A DNA stretch of 64,000 nucleotides from G965279335 sp965279285 (lineage in GTDB: Bacteria > Pseudomonadota > Gammaproteobacteria > DSM-16500). Position numbers and translations under genes: made by a program. Position 1 is the first letter of the stretch. Each line of letters starts with the position of its first letter. The stretch spans positions 682,001-746,000 of the forward strand of contig OZ257148.1 of assembly GCA_965279285.1 (NCBI GenBank), in the 5' to 3' direction. Positions 19,286-28,188 of the stretch are shown in pieces. The notes under the pieces are model-generated. The model saw only the letters and a list, made by a program, of their open reading frames with translations. It searched no databases and had not been told where the DNA came from.

Positions 19286-20503
19286 ATGCCACGTGCGTTT
19301 ATCATACTCATGGATTCGTTTGGGATAGGCGCGAGTAAAGATGCAGTAAAATATGGTGACGCTGATGCTAATACATTGGCGCATATTGCAGAATACTGTA
19401 TGGCAGGTAAAGCGGATAAAACTGGGGTGCGCCAGGGTCCTTTGCAATTAGCTAATTTAAGTCGTTTAGGTTTAAATGCTGCCGCAGAGATTAGCTCAGG
19501 CAAGCCAGTTCCTGGATTACCTGTCAATATTCCTATCCATGCTGCTTATGGCTGTGCTGAAGAAGTGAGTCTTGGTAAAGATACCCCAAGCGGTCATTGG
19601 GAGCTTGCTGGTGTTCCCGTATTATTTGATTGGGGATATTTTCCGCCTGAGTATCCGAGCTTTCCTGATAGTTTATTAGAAGAATTAATTGTGCGCGGAA
19701 AATTGCCTGGGGTGTTAGGAAACAAGCATGCTTCAGGCACAGAAATTATTGCAGAGTTAGGTGAAGAACATCAAAGAACCGGTAAACCCATTGTTTACAC
19801 ATCTGCCGATAGTGTTTTTCAAATTGCTGCTCATGAAGAAAGTTTTGGTTTAGATCGTCTTAATGAGCTTTGTTTAATCGCGCGTGAATTAGTTAATGAA
19901 TATAATGTGGGTCGAGTGATTGCTCGTCCATTTACTGGCACTCCTGGTCATTATCATCGAACGGCCAACCGCTCTGATTATTCTGTTCCACCTCCTGAGC
20001 CAACTTTGCTAGATAAAATTGTTGCAGCAGGACATGAAGTTATTTCTGTTGGTAAAGTTTCTGATATTTATGCGCATCAAGGAATCACTAAAAGCGTTAA
20101 AGGTGATGGTAATATGGCGTTATTTGACGCTTTTATAAAAGAATCTGCTGTGGCACCTGATGGAAGCTTGGTGTTTGTCAACTTGGTTGATTTTGACATG
20201 CTCTATGGTCATCGACGTGATGTCATAGGTTATGCAAAAGCATTAGAAGAGTTCGATGCGCGATTACCTGAGTTTGAAAAAATGATGCGTCCGGGCGATT
20301 TGGCTATTATTACTGCTGATCATGGTTGCGATCCAACACAGCCAGGCTCTGATCATACGCGTGAGCATATTCCTATTTTAGCTTTTGGCCCGGGTGTAAA
20401 AGGTGGCCCCATCGGAATTCGTAAAACATTTGCTGATATTGGTCAAACAATTGCGAAACATCTGGGCTTGCCTGCGTTGACAGTAGGTACTTCTTTCCTT
20501 TAA
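19286..20503 (+). CDS. deoB: Phosphopentomutase
   Basis: The 405-aa enzyme interconverts (deoxy)ribose 1-phosphate and 5-phosphate, linking PNP to DeoC. It is of the alkaline phosphatase superfamily, with metal ligands in AFIILMDSFGIG near the start and ADHGCDPTQPGSDHTREHIP near the end. The nucleophile region is GKDTPSGHWE. It follows the MFS gene after 17 nt, so the two are likely cotranscribed. Confidence 0.97.
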   Translation: MPRAFIILMDSFGIGASKDAVKYGDADANTLAHIAEYCMAGKADKTGVRQGPLQLANLSRLGLNAAAEISSGKPVPGLPVNIPIHAAYGCAEEVSLGKDTPSGHWELAGVPVLFDWGYFPPEYPSFPDSLLEELIVRGKLPGVLGNKHASGTEIIAELGEEHQRTGKPIVYTSADSVFQIAAHEESFGLDRLNELCLIARELVNEYNVGRVIARPFTGTPGHYHRTANRSDYSVPPPEPTLLDKIVAAGHEVISVGKVSDIYAHQGITKSVKGDGNMALFDAFIKESAVAPDGSLVFVNLVDFDMLYGHRRDVIGYAKALEEFDARLPEFEKMMRPGDLAIITADHGCDPTQPGSDHTREHIPILAFGPGVKGGPIGIRKTFADIGQTIAKHLGLPALTVGTSFL

Positions 20504-20510
20504 TAGAGTT

Positions 20511-20594
20511 GGTGGGCACGCTGCGCTTTGCCCACCCTACAATAATTTATTTTTGTCATTTTTTGTAGGGTGGGCAAAGCGCAGCGTGCCCACC
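20511..20594. repeat. Type-1 palindromic element, copy 6 (compact)
   Basis: Two core arms enclose a short AT-rich loop. There are no TATTCAGC tips. It sits between the convergent deoB and L,D-transpeptidase genes, 7 nt from each stop, and could act as a two-way transcript end. Confidence 0.9.
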
Positions 20595-20601
20595 AAGCTT
20601 A

Positions 20602-21513
20602 TTATATTTTTACGCCAACTTCGTGTGGTAAGCCATCAGGCTGATCGGTTAAGTAAGAAACTAATTGCCAGTTAACCAAAGCTTGTTTTTGTGCTGTGGT
20701 ATTTTCAATGTAAGTTACCACGGTCGCTAGATTACTATCGTTTACGTGTTCTTCTAAGGGAGGATGAGCTTCTAGAAAGAGACTGTTATTTTGCCAACCA
20801 ACTTTGTTTGGCATGTTAACGATAGCAACCGGTGTTCCAGGAGCAACGGAAGGAAAAAATTCTTTAATATCATCTTCATTCATCCGGATACAACCAAAGC
20901 TAGCACGTCGACCAATACTGTCTGGGAAAATAGTACTATGAATAAGATAAGTTGGAATTTGTAAATAAATCGCATATGGGCCTAGTGGATTATCAGGTCC
21001 TGGCCCTACTGTTGGTGGTAGCTCTACGCCTTGCTCATGATTAAAATCACGAATATCTTGTGGTGGTGTCCAGGTAGGATTGATTTTTTTGCGGGTAATT
21101 GCGGTGCGTTCAATGGGGATCATTTTGCCAATTTTGCCTATACCAATAGGAAATGTCATCACGATGTTACTACCTCTTGGGTAATAGTACATGCGCATTT
21201 CTGCTAGATTGATGATGATACCATTGCGAGGCATAGGTGGGAGCATGTATTGGGTGGGGATGGTAATGGCTCGAGCAGGAAGATTGCCATTTTCAACGAC
21301 CCCAGCATTGGCAGCAATAAGTGCATTTTGGCCGAGGTTATAGTTATAGGCAACGGCCGGAGTATTTTTTCCTGCTCCAGAAGTATGTTGAATATTACCA
21401 ATAATTGATTCATTTTCTACGGGAAGATTGAAGGTTCTAGCAGCTACTGTGGTAGTGAGGCAAGTTGCACAGGCAAGAATAAGTAGTTGCTTAAATAAGG
21501 TGCGTGTTTCCAT
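20602..21513 (-). CDS. L,D-transpeptidase (YkuD family)
   Basis: This is an exported peptidoglycan cross-linking or lipoprotein-attaching enzyme. The start used (METRTLFKQLLILACATCL) gives a typical signal peptide; a start 24 nt upstream overlaps the preceding gene and has no ribosome site. A LysM-like stretch precedes the catalytic domain, which includes NPLGPYAIYLQ, an active-site His in IHSTIFPDSIG and the catalytic Cys in ASFGCIRMNEDD. It lies 16 nt after another L,D-transpeptidase-like gene. Confidence 0.88.
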   Translation of the reverse strand: METRTLFKQLLILACATCLTTTVAARTFNLPVENESIIGNIQHTSGAGKNTPAVAYNYNLGQNALIAANAGVVENGNLPARAITIPTQYMLPPMPRNGIIINLAEMRMYYYPRGSNIVMTFPIGIGKIGKMIPIERTAITRKKINPTWTPPQDIRDFNHEQGVELPPTVGPGPDNPLGPYAIYLQIPTYLIHSTIFPDSIGRRASFGCIRMNEDDIKEFFPSVAPGTPVAIVNMPNKVGWQNNSLFLEAHPPLEEHVNDSNLATVVTYIENTTAQKQALVNWQLVSYLTDQPDGLPHEVGVKI

Positions 21514-21529
21514 AAGTATCAAGTGTCCT

Positions 21530-22231
21530 TTAGCCATTTAGATAAGGAGAATTTCTAATCCAACTTCTATTGTTTGTGTACGCAAATACAATAGTTTTTT
21601 CCTTAATAGTATCAATTAACGGTTTTGCTACATCTACTTTTACGGCAGGACAGCCCCAGCTTCTACCCAGTTGACCATATTGTTTAACCACATCTGGATC
21701 AGCATACCAGGCACCATGAAAAACAATGGCTCGGCTGTATGCATTGTCGTTTATTCCAGGTTCTAATCCAGTAAGGCGTAGAGAGTAGCCATTTTCCCCA
21801 ATATAAGGCGATTGGTTGGTTAAGAAAACTCCGTAACTGGATTGTAAACTGCCTGGACGATTTGAAAAAGAGGTAGAATAGGCTCCGCCACTATTTTTTC
21901 CATGCGCTACCCATGTATTGTATAAAACAGAAGCTTTTTTGACATTAATTACCCATAGACGACGTTCATCAGACGGTTTGGAGTAGTCAATAATGGTCAA
22001 TAGCTGTTTGTGATCGAGTCCTTGCTGGCGTGCAGTAACAAATGCTTTCAGTGCTAACTTAAGAACTTTAGGATCAAGATTATCCGCTTTTGCTGCAATA
22101 ATTTGCGCTTCTCGTTCTATCCAGCTTGAGCTGCCAAAGGATTGGTTATTGTCATTGAAAAGAAAGGAAAACGGTCCCCAGCCAGAAATACTTAAAAATG
22201 CAAAAAAATAAAGTAAGTGTTTTATTTTCAT
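21530..22231 (-). CDS. Murein L,D-transpeptidase catalytic domain protein (YkuD_2 type)
   Basis: The protein is about 233 aa with an N-terminal signal or anchor (IKHLLYFFAFLSISGWG). The domain contains VINVKKASVLYNTWVAHG, a conserved His in AIVFHGAWYA and the catalytic Cys in GRSWGCPAVKV. That is the YkuD_2 version rather than the classic YkuD of its neighbour. ATG 22229-22231 has AAGG 5 nt upstream and is preferred to a GTG 6 nt earlier. The two genes form a small wall-modifying operon. Confidence 0.87.
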   Translation of the reverse strand: MKIKHLLYFFAFLSISGWGPFSFLFNDNNQSFGSSSWIEREAQIIAAKADNLDPKVLKLALKAFVTARQQGLDHKQLLTIIDYSKPSDERRLWVINVKKASVLYNTWVAHGKNSGGAYSTSFSNRPGSLQSSYGVFLTNQSPYIGENGYSLRLTGLEPGINDNAYSRAIVFHGAWYADPDVVKQYGQLGRSWGCPAVKVDVAKPLIDTIKEKTIVFAYTNNRSWIRNSPYLNG

Positions 22232-22380
22232 AAGCACCTTTGTATATATTAATTATAGTGAGTGGGCCTAAAAAGTAATGCTGGTGTTTCGTTGGCCCGG
22301 TTTATCGTGATCAAGTAATGATCTAGATTGGGTGGTATTGTCATTCATTTTTACTAAATTGTCAAAGTTTGCGGGGTAAG

Positions 22381-22531
22381 GCGTAATTACTCAGCAGTCA
22401 GAGCTTGGTGGACACGCTGCGCTTTGCCTACCCTGCTAGATGCCAGCTAGAAGCGTGCTGGCATGACAAGATTTCGTAGGGTGGGCAAAGCGCAGCGTGC
22501 CCACCAAGCTCTGACTGCTGAATAGTTACGC
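22381..22531. repeat. Type-1 palindromic element, copy 7
   Basis: Outer arms GCGTAATTACTCAGCAGTCA and its near-complement pair well, including the copy-specific segment CAGTCAGAGC. The loop is the TGCCAGCTAGAAGCGTGCTGG type. The remaining part of the 384-nt gap between 22231 and 22616 shows no gene. Confidence 0.92.
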
Positions 22532-22615
22532 ATAAATACCACGTGGTATCTTTGTTGCTCCTATGCTGCTCTTCTTGGTACTATGATTAATAACACAATT
22601 GGAAGAGTAATGAGT

Positions 22616-23896
22616 ATGGCAACGGAATATCAGAAAGTTATTCGTGAGCTTTCCGAGGCTATTGTAGCCGCACAAAAACCAATCCGTATTTTAGATGCTT
22701 TGAAATGGGATGCGAGTATTGAGAAACTTTTCTTCAAGCATAAAGCCAAAGAATTACCACAAATTACGGCAGAATATTATCAAGAGCGCAATCCTCTACA
22801 ATTTGATCCATTGGAAAAAATAGAAGAATTTCATGAAATAGAGCGAAAAATTCGACGTAAGCTAGGCCAGTATAGTGGGGTAGGAACAATCATGATGCGT
22901 ATGTGTTATGAGTATAGCGCTGTAGTGCAGATGTTGATGGCAAGAGGAACTCCTAAATTTACGGAAGTTTCGCAAGAGTTGTATGGTAGTTCTGAGGATG
23001 CTTTTCATATTGGGGCGCCGACGTTAAAAGATTTGGCGACGTTGATAAGTAATACGTTGAAAAGTATTAAAAACCAAGTAAAAACCCATGCGGATGAAAA
23101 AACTTATACCAGTGAAGAGACTGTTGCTTTTTTAACAAAGCGGTTTACACACTATTTTGGTGATAAAACGCCGCATGTGCAATTAAGCGATGGGATTTTA
23201 GCAGATGCAGCAGCAGGTGCTGATCGAATTAAAATTCATAAAGGAATGAATTTTAGTGAACGAGAAGTGCGGATATTTGAAGTGCATGAAGGTTGGGTGC
23301 ATTTAGGGACAACATTAAATGGAATGGCACAACCGTATTGTACTTTTTTGAGTAAAGGGCCGCCTTCATCAACGATTACTCAAGAAGGTTTGGCGATTAT
23401 TACCGAAGTTTTTACTTTTACTTCTTATCCTGGACGTTTGAGGCGGTTAACGAATCGAATTATTGCCGTTAATATGGCTGAAGAGGGCGCAAATTTTTTA
23501 GAAGTCTATAATTTTTATCGAAAGCAAGGATTTGAAGAGCATGATAGTTATATTGCGACTAGTCGCGTATTTCGTGGCAGTGTTCCGGATGGTGGTCCTT
23601 TCACTAAAGATTTATCGTATAGCAAAGGATTTATTTTAATTTATAACTATATTCGTCTTGCTGTTCAAAAAGGTTTGGTTACCCAAATTCCATTATTATT
23701 TTTGGGAAAAACTACATTAGAAGATGTGCATATACTGGCTGATTTAGTTGAAGAAGGCGTTGTTACGCCGCCGAAGTATGTGCCTGCGCCTTTTCAAGAT
23801 ATTGCCGCGTTAACTGCCTGGATGTGCTATTCCTTGTTTTTAAATCAGCTTGATTTGCAGCAAATGGCTACTGATTTTAAATCATTTTTACAGTAA
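22616..23896 (+). CDS. QEGLA-motif metallopeptidase-like protein (DUF1704/MATCAP family)
   Basis: This is a 426-aa member of the family named for flavohemoglobin expression-modulating QEGLA proteins (TIGR02421). The H-E-x3-H zinc motif is EVHEGWVH (H224, E225, H229) and the naming motif QEGLA follows at about 256-260. Eukaryotic relatives (MATCAP/KIAA0895) are carboxypeptidases that remove the terminal Tyr of tubulin. ATG 22616 is chosen because GGAAGAG lies 8 nt upstream. It converges with rimK with no gap. Its natural substrate is unknown; a role with RimK is suggested by position. Confidence 0.85.
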   Translation: MATEYQKVIRELSEAIVAAQKPIRILDALKWDASIEKLFFKHKAKELPQITAEYYQERNPLQFDPLEKIEEFHEIERKIRRKLGQYSGVGTIMMRMCYEYSAVVQMLMARGTPKFTEVSQELYGSSEDAFHIGAPTLKDLATLISNTLKSIKNQVKTHADEKTYTSEETVAFLTKRFTHYFGDKTPHVQLSDGILADAAAGADRIKIHKGMNFSEREVRIFEVHEGWVHLGTTLNGMAQPYCTFLSKGPPSSTITQEGLAIITEVFTFTSYPGRLRRLTNRIIAVNMAEEGANFLEVYNFYRKQGFEEHDSYIATSRVFRGSVPDGGPFTKDLSYSKGFILIYNYIRLAVQKGLVTQIPLLFLGKTTLEDVHILADLVEEGVVTPPKYVPAPFQDIAALTAWMCYSLFLNQLDLQQMATDFKSFLQ

Positions 23897-24799
23897 TTAG
23901 CCCTTTTTTTCACGGGATTTTTCCGCTTCAATATTGTCTTCGATGAATCGAATAATAGTGCTGGCAACGTCAATTTTAGTCGCTTTTTCTATGCCTTCAA
24001 GACCAGGAGATGCGTTTACTTCCATGATGAGAGGTCCGCGATTAGAGCGAACAATATCGACTCCTGCTACATTCAAGCCAATGATATGCGAAGCGCGGAT
24101 TGCCATATGTCGTTCTTCTTCTGTAATGTTTTCTGCTGCTGCTTTGCCACCACGATGTAAGTTAGATCTAAATTCTTCGGGGTTCGCTTGGCGTTTCATT
24201 GCAGCTACCACTTTTCCGCCTACGACAAAACAACGAATATCAGCGCCAGCTGATTCTTTAATATATTCCTGTACGAGGATATTCACTTTTAAACCAAAAA
24301 AAGCTTCAATTACGCTGCGCGCGGCTTTGCTGGTTTCAACAAGGACGACACCGATACCTTGGGTGCCCTCTAAAAATTTCACGACTAGTGGTGGGCCGCC
24401 GACCATTTTAATCAGGTCTTGAATTTCATCGACAGAGTGCGCAAAGCCAGTGATGGGTAGGCCGATGCCTTTTTTTGAGAGTAGCTGCAAAGAGCGTAAT
24501 TTGTCGCGTGCACGCGTGATAGCCACGGAATCATTTAAGCAAAATACGCCCATCATTTCGAGTTGACGAACAACGGCAGCGCCATAAAATGTAGCAGAGG
24601 CTCCTATGCGAGGAATGACAGCATCATAATGATCTAGCTCAGCGCCTTTAAAGTGTATTGTTGGACGCGATGAAGTGATATTCATATAACAACGTAGTGT
24701 ATCAATGACGTCTGCTTGATGGCCGCGTTGTTTAGCTGCTTCAGCTAAGCGGCGAGTGGAGTATAAATCTTGTTTTCGGGATAAAATGCCAATCTTCAT
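23897..24799 (-). CDS. rimK: RimK-type alpha-L-glutamate ligase (ATP-grasp)
   Basis: This 300-aa ATP-grasp ligase adds glutamate residues to a protein C-terminus (ribosomal protein S6 in E. coli). It shows the RimK start MKIGILSRKQDLYSTRRL, DAVIPRIGAS, GTQGIGVVLVE, VQEYIKESAGADIRCFVVG and the metal-site GPLIMEVNASPGLEGIE. It overlaps the upstream RimB-like gene by 4 nt, so they form a coupled pair. It converges with a QEGLA peptidase. Confidence 0.93.
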   Translation of the reverse strand: MKIGILSRKQDLYSTRRLAEAAKQRGHQADVIDTLRCYMNITSSRPTIHFKGAELDHYDAVIPRIGASATFYGAAVVRQLEMMGVFCLNDSVAITRARDKLRSLQLLSKKGIGLPITGFAHSVDEIQDLIKMVGGPPLVVKFLEGTQGIGVVLVETSKAARSVIEAFFGLKVNILVQEYIKESAGADIRCFVVGGKVVAAMKRQANPEEFRSNLHRGGKAAAENITEEERHMAIRASHIIGLNVAGVDIVRSNRGPLIMEVNASPGLEGIEKATKIDVASTIIRFIEDNIEAEKSREKKG

Positions 24800-25236
24800 A
24801 GTGAAACCTTTTTTGTTTTTGTAAATGATTTTGCTGGATCAACTTTATAACGCTTACGAATCGCGCTTCTTCCTAATAGCATGCGGAAGAGCATGGTATC
24901 ACGTTCTGTTAAGGTAATCTCTATAGGCCAAGTTTCTTCCCCCAAGGTAATAGGTGTGCATATTACATAACGTTCTTCTTTATGGCCACCAGAGTCTGTT
25001 ACCCAACGTCTATCAATAATGTCAGCGGTGCAACTAACAACTTCATTGGTGTCGCTTTGCTGGGGGTGGATATCAAAAGTAATTTTGTCTTGATCACCTT
25101 CTTTAAAGGGTTTTAAGGAAAAAGCATGTAATGCCGATGTGCGCGCCCCCGTATCAACTTTGGCTTTTATTTTGTCAATTGCTAGTTCTGGCAAGCTAAG
25201 CCATTCGCGCCAGCCGATGGTTATTCTTTTTTTCAT
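24796..25236 (-). CDS. RimB-like retropepsin-fold protease (PF05618)
   Basis: The 146-aa product carries the signature KAKVDTGARTSALHA (active-site Asp in DTGA) of the family once called ATP-dependent zinc proteases and now related to RimB. RimB cuts the glutamate tail that RimK makes. ATG is 13 nt inside a short intergenic space. It is first in a two-gene operon with rimK. This context supports a role in trimming or reversing polyglutamylation. Confidence 0.88.
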   Translation of the reverse strand: MKKRITIGWREWLSLPELAIDKIKAKVDTGARTSALHAFSLKPFKEGDQDKITFDIHPQQSDTNEVVSCTADIIDRRWVTDSGGHKEERYVICTPITLGEETWPIEITLTERDTMLFRMLLGRSAIRKRYKVDPAKSFTKTKKVSL

Positions 25237-25329
25237 GTACCGCCCTTATATTGCGTGATAGCCAAATGAGTACTTGACCCTTTCCAGATAGAGATAATAT
25301 ATTAAAAATAGAGAAAAAAGGATTTTCCC

Positions 25330-26601
25330 ATGACTGATATCGTAACTCATTCTGTGCCATCAGAAGTTTTTGATCAATATTATTTTACCGAAACACAATA
25401 CCGAGAAAAATATAACTGCTCTTTGCGTAATCCTAAAGGCTTTTGGGCAGAGCAGGCAGAAAAATTTATTACTTGGTTTAAACGTTGAGATGAAGTATTG
25501 ATAATGACACATCGTTATATTTTTAATTATCATGATGGCGATGTTTATTGGTGTACAGCGGATGTAGGTTGGATCACTGGGCACTCTTATGGCGTTTATG
25601 GCCCTTTATGTAATGGTGCAACATCGGTTATGTTTGAGGGCGTTGCGCATTTTCCTACGCCTGCGCGATGTTGGGAAATTATCGATAAATATCAAGTTAA
25701 TATTTTTTATACGGCCCCTACTTTAATCCGTGCTTTACGGCATGAGGGTAATCAATGGTTAGAGACAACTCAGCGCACTAGTTTGCGAATACTGGGTACG
25801 GTGGGTGAACCCATTAATCCAGAAGTGAGTGAATGGTATTATGCGATGGTCGGTCATAAACGTTGTTCGGTTGTGGATACGTGGTGGCAAACAGAAACGG
25901 GCGGTATTTTAATTTCACCAATTCCTGGTGTAACAGCATTTACGCCAGGCTCTGCGGCATGGCCATTCTTTGGTGTAGTTCCTGCTGTTGTTGATGAGCG
26001 GGGAAATAATTTGCCGGCTAATCAAATGGGAAAGTTAGTTATTACTCAGCCATGGCCAGGAATGATGAAAGGAGTTTATGGCGATAAAAAACGGTTTCAA
26101 GAAACTTATTTTCAACCTTTTCCAGGAAATTATTTAAGTGGTGATAATGCTCATTATGATGAGCAAGGTTATTATTGGATTAATGGGCGTAGTGATGATG
26201 TGATAAAAGTTTCGGGTCATCGCATAGGGACAGAAGAAATTGAAAGTGCTCTAGTATCTGTCGCACAAGTTTCTGAAGCTGCGGTTGTTGCTGTTCCTGA
26301 TGCAATTAAGGGTGAAAGTATTTATGCTTTTGTAACGCTGTTAGCCAGCATTAAGCCGAGTGAAAAATTAAAAAAAATATTAATTCAGCAGGTGAGTGAA
26401 AAGATTGGTTGGATTGCAAAGCCAGATTATATTTAATTTACTGATGCTTTACCGAAAACGCGCTCAGGAAAAATTATGCGGCGATTGTTGCGAAAAATTG
26501 CGAGTAATGAGTTGGAAAATTTGGGTGATGTTAGTACGCTGGCCGAGCCGGAGGTTTTGGATGCGTTGATAAAGGATCGTATTCCGTTGAGAGGCGTGTG
26601 A
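25330..26601 (+). pseudogene. acs: Acetyl-CoA synthetase, internally deleted and with stop codons
   Basis: The piece from 25330 encodes the Acs N-terminus (FWAEQAEKFITWFKR) and stops. The frame from about 25500 resumes far downstream in the protein (GDVYWCTADVGWITGHSYG, VDTWWQTETGG, YYWINGRSDDVIKVSGHR). About 240 codons are missing by comparison with E. coli Acs, including the ATP-binding YTSGSTGKPKG loop. A second stop (TAA 26434-26436) interrupts the frame just before FTDALPKTRSGKIMRR, which holds the catalytic Lys. The gene cannot make a working enzyme. Confidence 0.93.
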
Positions 26602-26720
26602 TGTGAAGTTGCTTAGGTTGGTGGGCTTATCTTTCGTTTGGATTAAGGTTTATAAAGTTTATTTAGATAATTTAATGCTGTACTATATCGCCAACGTCCC
26701 CGCCGAACAGGAAAGCCACT

Positions 26721-26813
26721 GTGAAAATATCAAAACAAATGTCTATCGGTGAATTTTCTGCGTTAATAGCTTCTCACCTCCAATCAAAAGAAATTTCAGC
26801 TGTTCTTATGTAA
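26721..26813 (+). pseudogene. N-terminal stub of a nucleotidyltransferase-like protein
   Basis: A GTG behind AGGAAAG starts a 30-codon frame (KISKQMSIGEFSALIASHLQ...ISAVLM) that ends at TAA 26811. It resembles the start of small nucleotidyltransferases in mobile DNA, cut off just before the Gly-Gly active-site strand. The assignment is from memory of such proteins and is tentative. The surrounding 26602-26930 stretch shows nothing else that I can name. Confidence 0.4.
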
Positions 26814-26927
26814 CGCCTATAATATTAATTATAGGCTATTTACACAAACAAAAAATCATGATGTTTTTAGACTAGATTTAGCTATACTGAGTGTGAAGGA
26901 ATGGTTGATAAAATCTTTTAATACATA

Positions 26928-26956
26928 TTGTTTTGGCGGTACGTTTGGCCTATAAT
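26928..26956 (+). promoter_or_regulatory. Promoter of the Abi-associated small RNA
   Basis: TTGTTT and TATAAT are separated by exactly 17 nt. The start would fall near 26963, just ahead of the hairpin at 26968-27007. Confidence 0.65.
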
Positions 26957-26962
26957 ACTTAT

Positions 26963-27015
26963 ATCCAAACCCGCCACGCCTCTCAACGATGCGCACCAAG
27001 GCGGGTTATCTTTTT
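26963..27015 (+). ncRNA. Small RNA upstream of Abi_2 gene, abiF-motif-like, with its own terminator
   Basis: The stretch has an 8-bp stem (AACCCGCC 26968-26975 with GGCGGGTT 27000-27007), a 24-nt loop, then ATCTTTTT, so it ends like an intrinsic terminator. A strong promoter sits at the right distance upstream. The Abi_2 reading frame begins at the very next base. This matches what I recall of the abiF RNA motif, found upstream of Abi_2 (AbiD/AbiF) genes. The loop text CACGCCTCTCAACGATGCG looks like that motif, but I cannot run a covariance search. Confidence 0.6.
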
Positions 27016-27753
27016 ATGGAACAGCAAAAAAAGAAGTTTGATAAAAAATCCTTATTAATCAATGAACAAATTGATCTTTTGGTTGGGCGCGGCCTGATTA
27101 TAAATGATGCTAAAACAGCGTATCATTGCTTAGCAACAGTTGGCTATTATAGACTTTCTGCTTATTTCAAACCATTTTCTGATGTTTGGAGTACGGTTAA
27201 AAAAACAGATAAAAAAAAGAAAAAACTTAGCCCCCATCAATATTTTATAAAAGAAGTTAATGAAATCTGTGACAACAAAAAAGAAGATTTTATAAGTCAT
27301 TATTACAGAAAATATAATGACCCTCGTCATCCACCAAGTTGGATGATTATGGAATGTTTATCTTTTGGGAAATGTACCAGTTTATTTCGAAATTTATCGG
27401 AATTAAAAGACAAAAAAATGGTGAGTGAAGTTTTTGGTTACCACCCACGAGTTGTTGAATCTGCATTAGAACCCCTTAGGTATACTAGAAACTTATGTGC
27501 TCACCATTCTCGATTGTGGAATAGATGGTTTGTATACTCTCCAAAACATCTTGATGCTTTTGGAAATTTAAATTCTAAGCCAAACTCATTTCATATGCAG
27601 GCTTTTGTAATTCACAAATTAAATGAAGCTATTTCATCTGACTCTAAATGGAAAGGTCGTCTTTATCATTTATTTGAAAAATATTCAGATTATGTACCAT
27701 TTGAGTTAATGGGGTTTCAAGCCGATTGGAAAAATGATACTTTTTGGATTTAG
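27016..27753 (+). CDS. Abi_2 (AbiD/AbiF-like) protein, probably internally shortened
   Basis: The frame gives 245 aa from ATG 27016. An upstream in-frame ATG (26989) lies inside the small RNA hairpin and is unlikely. The N-terminus is typical (SLLINEQIDLLVGRGLI, YHCLATVGYYRLSAYFKPF). So is the C-terminus, with the HEPN-type RNase motif RNLCAHHSRLWNR. The middle part usually found in the family, a Phe-Asp-Arg and RIE-x-ALR helix pair, is absent: the text jumps from FKPFSDVW to FIKEVNEIC. That suggests an in-frame loss of about 60-70 residues. Activity is therefore doubtful. Abi_2 proteins act in abortive phage defence. Confidence 0.75.
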   Translation: MEQQKKKFDKKSLLINEQIDLLVGRGLIINDAKTAYHCLATVGYYRLSAYFKPFSDVWSTVKKTDKKKKKLSPHQYFIKEVNEICDNKKEDFISHYYRKYNDPRHPPSWMIMECLSFGKCTSLFRNLSELKDKKMVSEVFGYHPRVVESALEPLRYTRNLCAHHSRLWNRWFVYSPKHLDAFGNLNSKPNSFHMQAFVIHKLNEAISSDSKWKGRLYHLFEKYSDYVPFELMGFQADWKNDTFWI

Positions 27754-28169
27754 AAAATGACAAAAAAATAGTTCCCAGCCCTATTTTTGGTTCATTTTTT
27801 AAATTAAAACGTGAAGATATTGAAAGTTTCATAAAATTTTGTCAGAAGCCATTGAAGTCATGGATTGGGACAAAAACAGTAGTAAGATTTATTACAAAAG
27901 ATGGTAAGAGAATACCAAATCCCGATTGGCGACCATTTATTTCAACTATTAGTAAAACAGAAACTAGTAAAGGAAGAAAACCGAGAAAAGATGAATACAT
28001 TCTATCCCAGAAATCAATCAAGGTGATGCTTGTAATTCTAGGAAGTTTTTATACTTATTTGATCAATGAGAATATTTCTGAGGTAAATCCAGAAGCTAGA
28101 AATGGCCAAAGTCCGGTATTAATGAGTTGCTTTAGGTGGTCAAGCCTTGAGCGATATAGGCTATTATAA
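27744..28169 (+). pseudogene. N-terminal fragment of a tyrosine recombinase
   Basis: About 140 codons from TTG 27744 overlap the end of the Abi_2 gene. The text (FFKLKREDIESFIKFCQKPL, WRPFISTISK, SVKVMLVILGSFY-like segment ending NENISEVNP) resembles the SAM-like core-binding domain of phage-type integrases found in mobile islands. There is no catalytic domain (no R...H-x2-R...Y) before the stop. It is taken as a remnant of the element that brought this island. Confidence 0.55.
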
Positions 28170-28188
28170 TGTTCATTCCAGAATGGTC

